A DNA stretch of 64,000 bases, taken from Kaistella carnis. GTDB lineage: Bacteria; Bacteroidota; Bacteroidia; Flavobacteriales; Weeksellaceae. The stretch lies in contig NZ_CP034159.1 of assembly GCF_003860585.1 (NCBI RefSeq), positions 806,001 to 870,000 of the forward strand, given 5' to 3'. The notes beneath the pieces were generated by a model that did no database searches, was not told where the DNA came from, and saw only the letters and a program-made list of their open reading frames with translations. The position numbers and the translations under genes were made by a program. Shown one piece after another: positions 52,359-61,746 of the stretch (the stretch's first letter is position 1; each line of letters opens with the position of its first letter).

Positions 52359-53513
52359 CTAACTTTTAATTATTCGGGGAATATCCGCGGAAAGCCTCGT
52401 CAGTAGTTCATAATTTAAAAGGTTAGAATAATCACTGAAAGAGGAAACAGACAATTGTTTATCACCCTGATCTCCGATAAGAACGACCTCATCGCCCCGT
52501 TTGATGTGCTCTAAAAGTGTAACATCGATGACCATCATATTCATATTAATACTTCCAATGACCACGCATCTTTCTCCATTAATTAAAACACGCCCGATGT
52601 TGCTTAAACTTCTTCCGTAACCATGGGCATAACCTACGGGAACACAGGCAATTTTCATATTTTCATCTGCCATAAAACTCGTTCCGTATCCCACAAACTC
52701 ACCCCTTTTAACTTTTTTCACGCTCATCACCTGGCTTTTCCAGCTGATGACTCTTTTTAAAGGATTGTCATTTTTTCTTTTGCTGTTGTAAAAATTGACC
52801 AACACTTCCGGACTCGGCCAAAACCCATATTGCATAATCCCGATTCTTACCATATCCATCTGCGTTTCGGGGTACATCATAGCAGCCGCGGAACACGCAG
52901 CATGCCTTAGCTTGGGTTTTAAATCTTTATCGCAGAATTGATTGTAAATTTCATCATAACGGATAATCTGTTTCTTGATACGGTAATAATTAGCGATACT
53001 TTCCGCGCCCGCAAAATGAGTACAAAGTCCTTTAAATTCTATAAACTCTGCGTTTTTTTTCAAAAAATCCTGAACCCATTTCATGTCGCTGGCATTGAAA
53101 CCTGTACGGTTCATTCCCGTTTCAACTTCAATGTGGACTATTGCTTTTTTACGTAATTTCTTGGCTGACGCTAACGCAGAGGTCAAGCGATTTTTTTCGA
53201 AAACAAAAAACTCAACTTCATTTTCTATGATCCAATTCATGTCACTCTCATTGCTGAGCCAGCCCATGATCATGACGGTTACGTTATCTCCCCCTACATT
53301 TTTTACACGACGCGCTTCGTTACTGTCGAAAACAGAAAAATGGCGTACTTTTTCTCCCATTGCAATTTCAACGAACCTTTCTATGGAATGCCCGTACGCA
53401 TTTCCTTTCACTACGGATGAAAAGAGAACATCTTTATGAAAGTGTTTACGAAGAAAATCGATATTGACTTTGTGGGCTTTGCGGTCGATTTCGAGGTATG
53501 AATTATTGTGCAT
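52359..53513 (-). CDS. alr: Alanine racemase
   Basis: A 384-residue PLP enzyme. The PLP Lys is in VVKGNAYGHS (K36), and the catalytic Tyr is in EFVGYGTSFMADENMKIACV. MNRTGFN and the end TRLSADIPRII match the family. It interconverts L- and D-alanine for peptidoglycan. The gene overlaps the upstream M20 amidohydrolase by 11 bp, so the two are translationally coupled. Confidence 0.92.
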   Translation of the reverse strand: MHNNSYLEIDRKAHKVNIDFLRKHFHKDVLFSSVVKGNAYGHSIERFVEIAMGEKVRHFSVFDSNEARRVKNVGGDNVTVMIMGWLSNESDMNWIIENEVEFFVFEKNRLTSALASAKKLRKKAIVHIEVETGMNRTGFNASDMKWVQDFLKKNAEFIEFKGLCTHFAGAESIANYYRIKKQIIRYDEIYNQFCDKDLKPKLRHAACSAAAMMYPETQMDMVRIGIMQYGFWPSPEVLVNFYNSKRKNDNPLKRVISWKSQVMSVKKVKRGEFVGYGTSFMADENMKIACVPVGYAHGYGRSLSNIGRVLINGERCVVIGSINMNMMVIDVTLLEHIKRGDEVVLIGDQGDKQLSVSSFSDYSNLLNYELLTRLSADIPRIIKS

Positions 53514-54639
53514 CGATGATTTCGCTTATTTTATAGAATATTTGGGCCCCGGTTTCTGTAATTTCGTCGGGCCAGTCGTAATCGGGATTATGTAAATTGG
53601 GAGTCTCTTTTCCACTTCCCAAACCAAACATTGCGCCTTTAAAATGTTCAGTGAAAATTCCAAAATCCTCACCCCACTGAAAAGGCACTTCGCGCTCTAT
53701 TAAATTAAATTTTAAATCGTTTGCGGCCTTTCTAACAAAATCAACAGCTGATGGATCATTTTCATTAGCACTGAAGCGTTGTGTCCAGGAAATTTCGGGC
53801 TGCAGTTTATATTTTGCTGCGGCTTTTACTGCAATTTCTTCCAGTTCTATTTCCAACTCTTTCATTTCTGCATTTGCAGCTCGTCTGAAAGTATAATGTA
53901 TTTCCCCATAGCCTGCGGAAATTCCATAATCTTCCGTTCCCATGGTAATGTAAATGGGCGTTAAGACTGTGAACTTTTCCTTCGTCGGATCGGGTTGAAT
54001 TTTCGGGTTGAATTGATTGATGATTTCGGCAATAGCTAAGGCGGGATTCTCTCCATTTTCAGGCTCTCCTGCATGTGCAGTCCTGCCCTGTAGTTTTACA
54101 ATGATGGAATTGACGGCACACGTAAAAGTGTGATTTTTGACTACAATGTCGTGATGGTCATACCCGGGAAGATTATGAAGCGCGAAAACCTGATCCGGAT
54201 TTAATTCTTTGAAACGTGAATCATTGTAAATGGCTACAGCTCCTTCCCCATTTTCTTCGGCGGGTTGAAAAAGCAAAACGACTTTGGTGTGCTTCATTCT
54301 TTTTTCAGAAAGTTTCTTTGCCAACGAACACATTATGCTCATATGACCATCGTGACCACACTTGTGAGAAACTTCATCTACATCTGATCTGTGATCGAAT
54401 TCGTTGATTTCCTGAATGGGTAAAGCATCCAGCTCACAACGAAACATAATGGTTTGCTTTACTTCTTTATCGGGGTGATACACGGCAATAATTCCTGTTC
54501 CGTTTCCTAAATTTTCGAGCAATTCATCCGGACTATATTGTTTTAAAAAAGCTGCAATGGTTTTCGCAGTTTGAAATTCAAACCCGGAAAGTTCGGGATT
54601 TTGATGGAGGTGTTTTCTTAGCGTGAGAATTTCGTTCAT
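53503..54639 (-). CDS. M20 amidohydrolase (HipO/AmhX-like)
   Basis: A 378-residue metallohydrolase. Motifs are FRCELDALPIQE, the metal-binding HKCGHDGHMS, and LFQPAEENGEGAVAIY with the general-base Glu. TAHAGEPENGENPALAIAEI lies in the lid domain. Family members hydrolyse N-acyl amino acids such as hippurate, or related amides; no signal peptide is present. It is co-transcribed with alanine racemase, with overlapping ends. The substrate is unknown. Confidence 0.87.
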   Translation of the reverse strand: MNEILTLRKHLHQNPELSGFEFQTAKTIAAFLKQYSPDELLENLGNGTGIIAVYHPDKEVKQTIMFRCELDALPIQEINEFDHRSDVDEVSHKCGHDGHMSIMCSLAKKLSEKRMKHTKVVLLFQPAEENGEGAVAIYNDSRFKELNPDQVFALHNLPGYDHHDIVVKNHTFTCAVNSIIVKLQGRTAHAGEPENGENPALAIAEIINQFNPKIQPDPTKEKFTVLTPIYITMGTEDYGISAGYGEIHYTFRRAANAEMKELEIELEEIAVKAAAKYKLQPEISWTQRFSANENDPSAVDFVRKAANDLKFNLIEREVPFQWGEDFGIFTEHFKGAMFGLGSGKETPNLHNPDYDWPDEITETGAQIFYKISEIIDAQ

Positions 54640-55084
54640 TGGATTATTTTAGATTTTAAAAAGATGCATTCATTTTTTGGTGCAATCTTATTAAAGTATT
54701 AATATTTTAATTGATGAAAAGGACTATGATATACGGTTAGCATAGCATGAATACCAAGCTACGTTTTAAATCAACGTTCTATTTTAAGCAGTAAATTTCA
54801 AGAGATAAAGAGAAAGCTTTCAAACTTTAAATCAAATAGCTTTTTCAATTTTCCAATATCAAGGAAAGAAAGCTACTTAGAATCAATCAATTTTACATTT
54901 AAGAGAAATAACTGTGCCAAGGAACCGTGATTATATTTACCCCGTTCTTTCGCTTTCGAGAAAGGAATTTTTAATGAAATGATATAAAGAAAAAACAATC
55001 ATAAATTCAAAACCAAAACCTTACTTTGCTAGACAAACTGTTATTCGAAGCAAGCCTGCTTCATTATTTTTATTTTATTTTTCA
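54640..55084. other. Long AT-rich intergenic region between divergent genes
   Basis: About 445 bp between the amidohydrolase start and the sulP promoter region. I see no coding frame, tRNA, repeat shared with the rest of the window or clear terminator. Short self-complementary pieces such as GAAAGCTTTC and GAAGCAAGCCTGCTTC occur, the latter just before the SulP leader. It probably holds divergent promoters. Confidence 0.5.
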
Positions 55085-55217
55085 TATTTTTGCACGCTTA
55101 AAAAAAATGCTGCAAATCCATTTTTTCTACCTGAAAATCAAAATCTTAAACTTATCCTTTTGAAGTTTATTTTAAAAAAACATCTATGGATTTGCTTACA
55201 ACGTCCTGAAAAAAAAT
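55085..55217 (+). promoter_or_regulatory. Structured leader upstream of sulP, with a tiny open frame
   Basis: TATTTTTG at 55085-55092 fits a -7 box. The leader then has GCAAATCCAT (55112-55121) and its exact complement ATGGATTTGC (55186-55195), enclosing a nested pair, TAAACTT with AAGTTTA. A tiny frame, M-D-L-L-T-T-S, runs from 55186 to 55209, starting inside the downstream arm and ending eight bases before sulP. Such nested stems could form a cis-regulatory RNA; no known riboswitch class was recognised. Confidence 0.45.
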
Positions 55218-56753
55218 ATGAAATTAACCCTTAACCTCTTCGACTTCTCTCAGAAAGTAAATTACAGAAACGAAATTCTAGCAGGTTTAACCGTTGCAAT
55301 GACGATGATCCCGGAACCCTTATCGTTTGCAATCTTGGCCGGCTTTCCTCCTCTAGTCGGTTTATATGCTGCTTTTATTGCCGGTTTAATCACCGCGATA
55401 TTGGGCGGAAGACCCGGAATGGTTTCTGGAGGTGCAGGCGCAACAGTTGTAGTCTTAATTGCACTGATGCGATCGAACGGGATTGAATATGTTTTCGCCG
55501 CAGTGGCGCTTGCGGGTGTCATTCAGATTTTAATTGGACTTTTCAAGTTCAGCAAGTTTATAAGACTTGTGCCACAACCAGTCATGTACGGTTTTGTAAA
55601 CGGATTAGCCGTGATCATCTTCATGTCGCAACTTCAACAGTTTAAAGTATTGGAGAATGGAAAATTATCTTGGTTAACAGGCGATGCACTTTATATCATG
55701 CTGGCGTTAGTAGCGCTTACCATCGCGATTGTCGTTTTATTTCCAAAGATTACCAAAAAAGTTCCCGCTTCCCTCGTGGCAATCGTCGTGGTTTTCGCCA
55801 TCGTAGTAGGTTTTGGAATTAACACCAAAACAGTTCAGGATATTGCTTCGGTTAAAGGTGGTTTTCCGCCTTTTCATATTCCCAATATCCCTTTCACTTT
55901 AGAAGCTTTTAAAATTATACTGCCCTACTCCTTAATATTTGCAGCCGTAGGTTTAACTGAAGGACTTTTAACTCTAAATTTGGTAGATGAGATCACAGGC
56001 ACGAAAGGAAATGGAAACCGGGAATGTATCGCACAGGGAACATCAAATATTGCGAACGGATTCTTTTTTGGAATGGGTGGCTGCCCTATGATTGCACAAA
56101 CACTGGTAAATCTTTCTGCCGGATCAAGAGCAAGGCTCTCTGGAATTATTGCTGCTATAACCATTTTGCTCATCATTCTATTTGGCGCGCCTATCATCGG
56201 AAAATTACCTATGGCTGCTTTAGTGGGCGTCATGATCATGGTGGCTTTAGGAACATTTGAGTGGGCGAGTTTCAAGATCATCAAGAAAATGCCAAAGCAC
56301 GATATATTTGTTGGAATCCTGGTGGCAGTTATTACGGTGCTCCTACATAATCTGGCATTAGCAGTTTTAATCGGTGTGATTATTTCGGCACTCGTATTTG
56401 CCTGGGAAAGCGCAAAACGAATTCGTGCAAGAACTTATGTGGATGAAAATGGCGTAAAACATTATGATATTTTTGGTCCCTTATTTTTTGGCTCCGTAAT
56501 GACATTCTCCGAGAAATTTAAAATTAAAGAGGATCCGGATCAAATCATTATCAACTTCAAAGAATCACGGGTTTCCGATATGTCTGCGATTGAAACATTG
56601 AACAACATTACCAAAAAATACAGTGCAGCCGGTAAAACGGTTCATCTTCAAAACTTAAGTGCAGATTGTATTCGACTTTTAAATAATGCGGAAGCAGTCA
56701 TTGATGTGAACATTATTAAAGATCCCGAATATCTCGTCGCGATTGAAAAGTAA
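55218..56753 (+). CDS. SulP-family anion transporter with STAS domain
   Basis: A 511-residue protein with 10-12 membrane helices (about 20-400). Family signatures are GLTVAMTMIPEPLSFAILAG, PPLVGLYAAFIAG and MGGCPMIAQTLVNLSAGSRA. The C-terminal STAS domain (about 415-505) has RVSDMSAIETLNNI. SulP proteins move sulfate, bicarbonate or other anions with H+ or Na+; the substrate is not readable. A structured 5' leader precedes it. Confidence 0.9.
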   Translation: MKLTLNLFDFSQKVNYRNEILAGLTVAMTMIPEPLSFAILAGFPPLVGLYAAFIAGLITAILGGRPGMVSGGAGATVVVLIALMRSNGIEYVFAAVALAGVIQILIGLFKFSKFIRLVPQPVMYGFVNGLAVIIFMSQLQQFKVLENGKLSWLTGDALYIMLALVALTIAIVVLFPKITKKVPASLVAIVVVFAIVVGFGINTKTVQDIASVKGGFPPFHIPNIPFTLEAFKIILPYSLIFAAVGLTEGLLTLNLVDEITGTKGNGNRECIAQGTSNIANGFFFGMGGCPMIAQTLVNLSAGSRARLSGIIAAITILLIILFGAPIIGKLPMAALVGVMIMVALGTFEWASFKIIKKMPKHDIFVGILVAVITVLLHNLALAVLIGVIISALVFAWESAKRIRARTYVDENGVKHYDIFGPLFFGSVMTFSEKFKIKEDPDQIIINFKESRVSDMSAIETLNNITKKYSAAGKTVHLQNLSADCIRLLNNAEAVIDVNIIKDPEYLVAIEK

Positions 56754-56924
56754 AAAAGAATCTAGTCACCGTTAATTTACTATTTACTTATATTAATTTT
56801 TTGTCGGTAAAACAGAAAACAGCACAACAGAAGTTGGTAAATTAGTTGAAGAATAAATTTAAAGGAGATTCAAAATCCTTTATCTCTCCAAGCATTTTTT
56901 TAATAAAAGTTATGGATTAAGGAA

Positions 56925-57236
56925 TTAATTCCAAAAATAAGTAGAAAGAAAGCTAACCAATCGGTTCATATCCTGCCTCATAGAAAAGGCCAAAAGATAT
57001 TTTAAGTGAAAAAGCAGAGGTTCAATACTGTTGGATAATTTTAGAAATTCATGTTCAGGAATAATACTGTAGCATTTCTCCTGATGCATAATTTTAAGTG
57101 CCCGATCTCCCAAAGACACGGTCATATTTCCTATTTTTTTATAGAAAGTATAATCACTTACCTTCACAAAACCGTCTTCTAACATTTCAGAAATCAGTTT
57201 GTTAAAAAGTTTTTGCCCTTCCGGAGATAAATTCAT
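56925..57236 (-). CDS. Hypothetical protein, 103 residues
   Basis: A 103-residue protein with no signal peptide and no domain I recognise. It opens MNLSPEGQKLFNKLISEMLE and contains VSDYTFYKKIGNMTVSLGDR and a hydrophobic, probably helical end. The ATG start, stop codon and codon use look natural, and it does not overlap another gene. It is isolated between sulP and the decayed mprF. Conservation in related genomes would decide whether it is real. Confidence 0.5.
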   Translation of the reverse strand: MNLSPEGQKLFNKLISEMLEDGFVKVSDYTFYKKIGNMTVSLGDRALKIMHQEKCYSIIPEHEFLKLSNSIEPLLFHLKYLLAFSMRQDMNRLVSFLSTYFWN

Positions 57237-57536
57237 AAGTGTAAAATTACAACGTAAAATTAGGAAAAAGTCTGCGAAAATTCCTACTTAAAAATAGTTA
57301 ATCCTAATTTATCGATTAACATAGTGATAATTTACTTCATTTCTGATAGATAAAAACATTTAAACTTAAAAATTTTATTTAAAACATTCATCATCATCTC
57401 CTCATTATTAATGAAATACAGCCCGAAACTCCTCTACCTTTGATTAGCTCAAGAATTCTTCTATTCATTTTAAATAGAAATACACTTTTTTGAAAAGTAA
57501 ATAGAAATCATCTTCTATCAATAAACGAAAAAAACG
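57237..57536. promoter_or_regulatory. Intergenic region with a -7-like box before mprF
   Basis: 300 bp between divergent genes. TACCTTTG at 57435-57442 matches TAnnTTTG, about 95 bp before the mprF start; no convincing -33 element was seen. The rest is AT-rich without visible genes or repeats. Confidence 0.45.
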
Positions 57537-58877
57537 ATGCTGAAAAAAATCGACTTTTTTTTCAAAAAAACAATTACCAAAATGCGGTGGCAGGAACTTC
57601 TTGCCATTTTGATCTTATTTTTAGCTTTCGTCTTTTTTCGAAGTGAAAGAAAAGAAATGTCCTCCATTCTTCCACAGTTGCATGCTGCAAAAACAATATG
57701 GATTACCGCCGGAATTTTACTGACCGGTGTTTACGTTCTGCTGCAGGCATTCATGTATATGTCAAGTTTTCGCGCCGTGGGTGTACCTTTGAAATTTGCA
57801 GACGCCCTGGAGTTATTTCTAAAAAGAAATTTCTTAAGTGTTTTTTTACCTGCCGGCGGAATCAGTTCCCTGGCATTCACCCCGCGTAAAATTCAGCGTA
57901 AAAACTATGATGAAAAACCGTTCATAAAGCCAGTGCCATCTATGGTTTTGTGGGAATTGTCACTGTTTTTTTGGTTGGAATTCCTGTGGTTCCTTATGCT
58001 GCTTTTGTCAATAAAAACTTTGGAAATTCCTGGATCTGGCTCGTTGGCCTTGGACTTTTTATAGGCCTCGTCTTATGGATGGTCAATTCTCTGCGAAAAA
58101 AGGGTTTATTCTATGATTTTATAAAACAACATTTCCCCAAACAAATCACTAATATCAATGAATTTGTCGGCGGAGAAATTCACAAAAAGTATTTCTACCT
58201 AACGATATTTATTTCAATTCTCATCGAGTTTTGTGGGATATTCCATCTCTTGATTGCAATGTTAGCTTTTGGGGTAAACGGCTCCTTCTCAGCAGCCGCA
58301 GTAGGTTATACCATTTCGGTGTTGCTCATGTTGGTTTCTCCTTTCTTAAGAGGTTTGGGTGCAGTAGAATTCACTTTGATTTACATTCTGGCGAACTTCG
58401 GCTTTTCTCATAGTCAAGGTTTAGGAATTACATTATGTTTGACAGATCCGAAATACAAGGTCAGGATTTAATCGTTATTAAAGATGAAACTGGAAAAATT
58501 GAAGCATTTTAAATATTATCCCCGATTTTGCACCTCAAGAATGCACGTATGACTTGATTCGAAAAACAGTAAAAGCGCCCAACGGCAGTATGGATGCTAT
58601 GATTGTAAAACTCGTAGAATATGCAAAATCTAACGAACTGTGGTACATCAATTTGGGACTGACCCCTTTGGGAGAAATGAAAGAACCCGATAATACAGCG
58701 GAAGAAGTTCTGAAATTTGTGTACAATAGGATCGGGAGTTTTAAACATTATCAAAGTTTGCGGGATTTCAAAGAAAAATATGCGGATCGGTGGGAAAATA
58801 AATATTTGATTTATGGCAGCGATTTCGATCTTCTACAAATTCCGGCAGCTTTACGTAAAATCACAAAACCAAAATGA
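57537..58877 (+). pseudogene. mprF: Phosphatidylglycerol lysyltransferase/flippase (MprF), decayed
   Basis: Three pieces in different frames. Piece 1 (from 57537) is the flippase N-terminus, with ILPQLHAAKTIWITAGILLT and LPAGGISSLAFTPRKIQRKN. A one-base loss in the A-run at 57913-57917 moves the frame to piece 2: ASAIYGFVGIVTVFLVGIPV to GFSHSQGLGIT. A large internal part is then missing. Piece 3 begins at FDRSEIQGQDLIVIKDETGK, has another one-base loss in the T-run at 58507-58510, and ends KYLIYGSDFDLLQIPAALRK. Intact MprF has over 800 residues; here about 450 codons remain. Confidence 0.85.
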
Positions 58878-59545
58878 AAAAAAAGAGTCAACTCCTGAGC
58901 TTATTTTCCCTGCTTCTTTTATTTTCATGTAAAACGACGTCAGATTTCCCGGTGTCGGAATGGAACAGCGACAGTAACAAACCCATCATATTTTACATCA
59001 GTGGCGACGCGGGTTTCAATACTTTTTCGAAAACATTTGCGCAGGAACTCCATCACTATGGTTACGACGTATTTGCCCTGAATAGTAAAAAATATTTCTG
59101 GGATAAGAAAACACCTTTGCAAGCTTCCGAAGATTCTGAAAATTTTCTAAAACAGATCACTAAAAACCGAACCAATAAAAAAATAATCATCATCGGTTAT
59201 TCCTACGGTGCTGACATTGCACCTTTTATCTGCAACCGTTTCGATCCTGATTTCAAAAGGAATATTCAGCACTTACTTATCATAGGACCTTCAAAAGTGA
59301 ATGATTTTGAAATTCATCTTCAAGAATATATTATGGGAAGTCAACAATATGGTTTCAGTGTTACTCACGAAATCAATCAGCTGAAAAACGTTCCCTTTAC
59401 GTTAGTCCTGAGTGATTTTGAGTATACTTATTTTCCAAGAAAAGAAATCACATTAAAAAATTATCAATTTCTTCATCTCCCCGGAAATCATCATTTCAGC
59501 GGTAATACAAAAATGCTGGCTGATTCTGTTGTAAAATATTTTTAA
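58874..59545 (+). CDS. VirJ/AcvB-like alpha/beta hydrolase lipoprotein
   Basis: A 223-residue protein with a lipoprotein leader (LLLLFSCK, Cys19). Family motifs are YISGDAGFNTFSKTFAQEL near the start and the nucleophile elbow IIIGYSYGADIAPF (Ser110). The end has LPGNHHFSG with the His. Agrobacterium AcvB/VirJ proteins hydrolyse lysyl-phosphatidylglycerol, the product of MprF. The gene overlaps the mprF remnant by 4 bp (ATGA), so the pair was a synthase-hydrolase operon. It appears intact although its partner is dead. Confidence 0.82.
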   Translation: MKKKSQLLSLFSLLLLFSCKTTSDFPVSEWNSDSNKPIIFYISGDAGFNTFSKTFAQELHHYGYDVFALNSKKYFWDKKTPLQASEDSENFLKQITKNRTNKKIIIIGYSYGADIAPFICNRFDPDFKRNIQHLLIIGPSKVNDFEIHLQEYIMGSQQYGFSVTHEINQLKNVPFTLVLSDFEYTYFPRKEITLKNYQFLHLPGNHHFSGNTKMLADSVVKYF

Positions 59546-59556
59546 AATTTAATTGA

Positions 59557-59776
59557 ATGACCAATAAAACCTCACAGCCCATTCTGGCCGCTTTGCTTTG
59601 TTTTTCAGTGATGTTCCCTTAAAAGTGAAAAGCGAATCTTAACATCACGGCCCGAACTGGTTGCAGAAATTCTTTTCGGAATTGAAATTACCGAGATCGA
59701 AATCATTGTGTTGGTTCTTTCGAGAAGTTCTGGCTCTAATAAAGAAATTAAGAAAATAACGCTTACTTTTAATTAA
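59557..59776 (+). other. Degenerate coding remnant, unidentified
   Basis: A frame from ATG 59557 reads TNKTSQPILAALLCFSVMFP and stops. A second frame then reads TSRPELVAEILFGIEITEIE and continues to a TAA at 59774-59776 without a start codon. The two may be halves of one broken gene. I do not recognise the family. It lies between the VirJ-like gene and the DUF1003 pseudogene, in a stretch with other decayed genes. Confidence 0.35.
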
Positions 59777-59808
59777 GTTTATAATGCAACCTGACATAAA
59801 TATGAGTT

Positions 59809-60373
59809 ATGAAAAATAAAAAATACGTGCTTGATCTTTTGAAAAGTGAAGACGAGCAACTTCGAAAAATGCACGCAATTATCGAAAAAGCTCTTACAGA
59901 GGAAACGCTTATCACCACTACCATACAGGAAAACGACGAGGAAAGAAGCTACGGTGAAAAACTATCGGACCGCGTTGCACAATTTGGTGGCAGCTGGAGG
60001 TTCATCATTATTTTCGGCCTTATTCTAATGATTTGGATCCTTTACAACACGCAGGTCATGCACAATAAAAAGTTTTGATCCATATCCCTACATATTATTA
60101 AATTTAATACTTTCGTGTATTGCCGCAATTCAGGCACCGATCATCATGATGAGTCAAAACAGAAAGGAGGTTAAAGACCGAAAAAGATCCATCAATGATT
60201 ACATGATCAACCTGAAATCGGAAATTGAAATCAGAAATCTACACGAAAAGGTCGATCTTTCTATCATTGATCAGTACAAACATCTTTGTGACATTCAACA
60301 GAAGCAATTAGAACTTTTAGAAGAATTAAATAAGAAAGTCAGATTGCTTTCAAAGCCTTCCAATCTTTCTTAA
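59809..60373 (+). pseudogene. DUF1003 membrane protein with a one-base frameshift
   Basis: The first frame (59809-60078) ends in RVAQFGGSWRFIIIFGLIL and IWILYNTQVMHNKKF. Removing one T from the run at 60073-60076 continues the protein as DPYPYILLNLILSCIAAIQA then PIIMMSQNRKEVKDRKRSIN and HEKVDLSIIDQYK. Together these match a full DUF1003 protein with two membrane helices. The family function is unknown. A single extra base is the only visible defect, so a sequencing error is possible. Confidence 0.8.
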
Positions 60374-60440
60374 AATTAAAGGAATAAATACTTATAGAAT
60401 TAAAAAAATCATCTTATATTTAAATTAGAATTTTACCACC

Positions 60441-60884
60441 ATGACGAAAGAAGAACTGCTGAACAAAGCCATAAAGATTGCCCAAAAAGGCCACAAAGGA
60501 CAAACCGATAAATTCGGAACGCCGTACATCGGTCATGTAATTCGGGTCATGAATGCAGGAAAGACCTATGATGAAAAAATAGTTGGTGTTTTACACGACG
60601 TGATTGAAGACTGCCCCGAGATTACTTTGGAATATTTGAAAGAGGAAGGATTTCCTGAACATATTGTTTTTGCCATTCAATGCTTAACCAAAACTCCGGC
60701 GGATCAGGATTACACCGAATTTGTAAAACAGACCGAAAAATCACCCCTTGCAGTTTCGGTAAAGATGAATGACCTGCAGGATAATATGGATTTAAAGAGA
60801 TTTACGCAACCGCTTACTGAGCGCGATATGAAACGTCTGAACAAATATTTAACCGCCTATTTGTACTTAAAGGCAAAATATTAG
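60441..60884 (+). CDS. HD-domain phosphohydrolase (RelA/SpoT HD-like)
   Basis: A 147-residue HD-fold protein. Motifs are AQKGHKGQTDKFGTPYIGHV with the first His, VGVLHDVIEDCPEITLEYL with the HD pair, and SPLAVSVKMNDLQDNMDLKR with the final Asp. The pattern resembles the hydrolase half of Rel/Spo enzymes and small alarmone hydrolases, but no synthetase domain is present. It converges on rluF with a 4-bp overlap. The substrate is uncertain. Confidence 0.82.
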   Translation: MTKEELLNKAIKIAQKGHKGQTDKFGTPYIGHVIRVMNAGKTYDEKIVGVLHDVIEDCPEITLEYLKEEGFPEHIVFAIQCLTKTPADQDYTEFVKQTEKSPLAVSVKMNDLQDNMDLKRFTQPLTERDMKRLNKYLTAYLYLKAKY

Positions 60885-61609
60885 TCGACCGTTTTTTGCG
60901 AATCTGCTACGATGGCTTTCAGTTCTTTGACTTCAGCCGCCGTTAGATCCCGCCATTTGCCGACCGGAAGATCAAGCTTAATATTTAAGACGCGAATTCT
61001 CTTCAGCTTTTTTACTTCATAGCCACAATATTCGCACATGCGGCGGATCTGACGGTTTAAACCTTGCGTAAGGACAATTCTAAAAGAAAGATTATCGATT
61101 TGCTCAACTTCACATTTATTGGTCACAGTATCAAGAATAGGGATTCCACCGCGCATTTGCATGAGGAATTTTGGCGTGATTGGTTTGTCAACTCTTACGA
61201 TATATTCTTTTCCGTGGTTGTTTCTGGAACGCAGAATCTTGTTCACAATATCTCCATCATTCGTAAGAAGGATTAATCCTTCACTCGGTTTATCTAATCT
61301 TCCGATGGGGAAAATTCTTTTCGGATGATTCACGAATTCGATGATATTGTCTCTTTCTCTTTTGGTATCCGTTGTGCAGACAATTCCGACCGGTTTATTC
61401 AACGCGATATAAATGGGTTCTTCATCTGTTTTTCTAATGGTCACGCCATCGACAAAAATTTCGTCGTCGTCAGAAACTTTAGTTCCCATTTCCGGCACAG
61501 CGCCATTGATTGTAATTCTTCCCTGTTCTAAAAGTCGGTCTGCTTCTCGGCGTGAACAGAAACCTACTTCTGAAAGGTATTTATTTATTCTGGTCTTTTC
61601 CATACTCAT
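60881..61609 (-). CDS. rluF: 23S rRNA pseudouridine synthase, RluF type
   Basis: A 242-residue RsuA-family enzyme. The S4 domain is about 5-60 (RINKYLSEVGFCSRREADRL), and the catalytic Asp is in GRLDKPSEGLILLTNDG. The segment RFRIVLTQGLNRQIRRMCEY-like (LTQGLNRQIRRMCEYCGYEV) and the end KWRDLTAAEVKEL are typical of RluF. It makes pseudouridine in 23S rRNA helix 74 region by family similarity. An ATG six bases downstream (MEKTR) is an equally possible start. Confidence 0.9.
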   Translation of the reverse strand: MSMEKTRINKYLSEVGFCSRREADRLLEQGRITINGAVPEMGTKVSDDDEIFVDGVTIRKTDEEPIYIALNKPVGIVCTTDTKRERDNIIEFVNHPKRIFPIGRLDKPSEGLILLTNDGDIVNKILRSRNNHGKEYIVRVDKPITPKFLMQMRGGIPILDTVTNKCEVEQIDNLSFRIVLTQGLNRQIRRMCEYCGYEVKKLKRIRVLNIKLDLPVGKWRDLTAAEVKELKAIVADSQKTVD

Positions 61610-61746
61610 TATAGTTTTTGTAACTGAAAATCGTCAGTCCGTAAAATATCCCCACAATGCTAAATCACGTATTTCCTAACTTTTGACCTTCAACATAGAA
61701 GCCGCCATGCTGGCTTAAGCGTTGACGGAGATTAATTTTCCCATTT

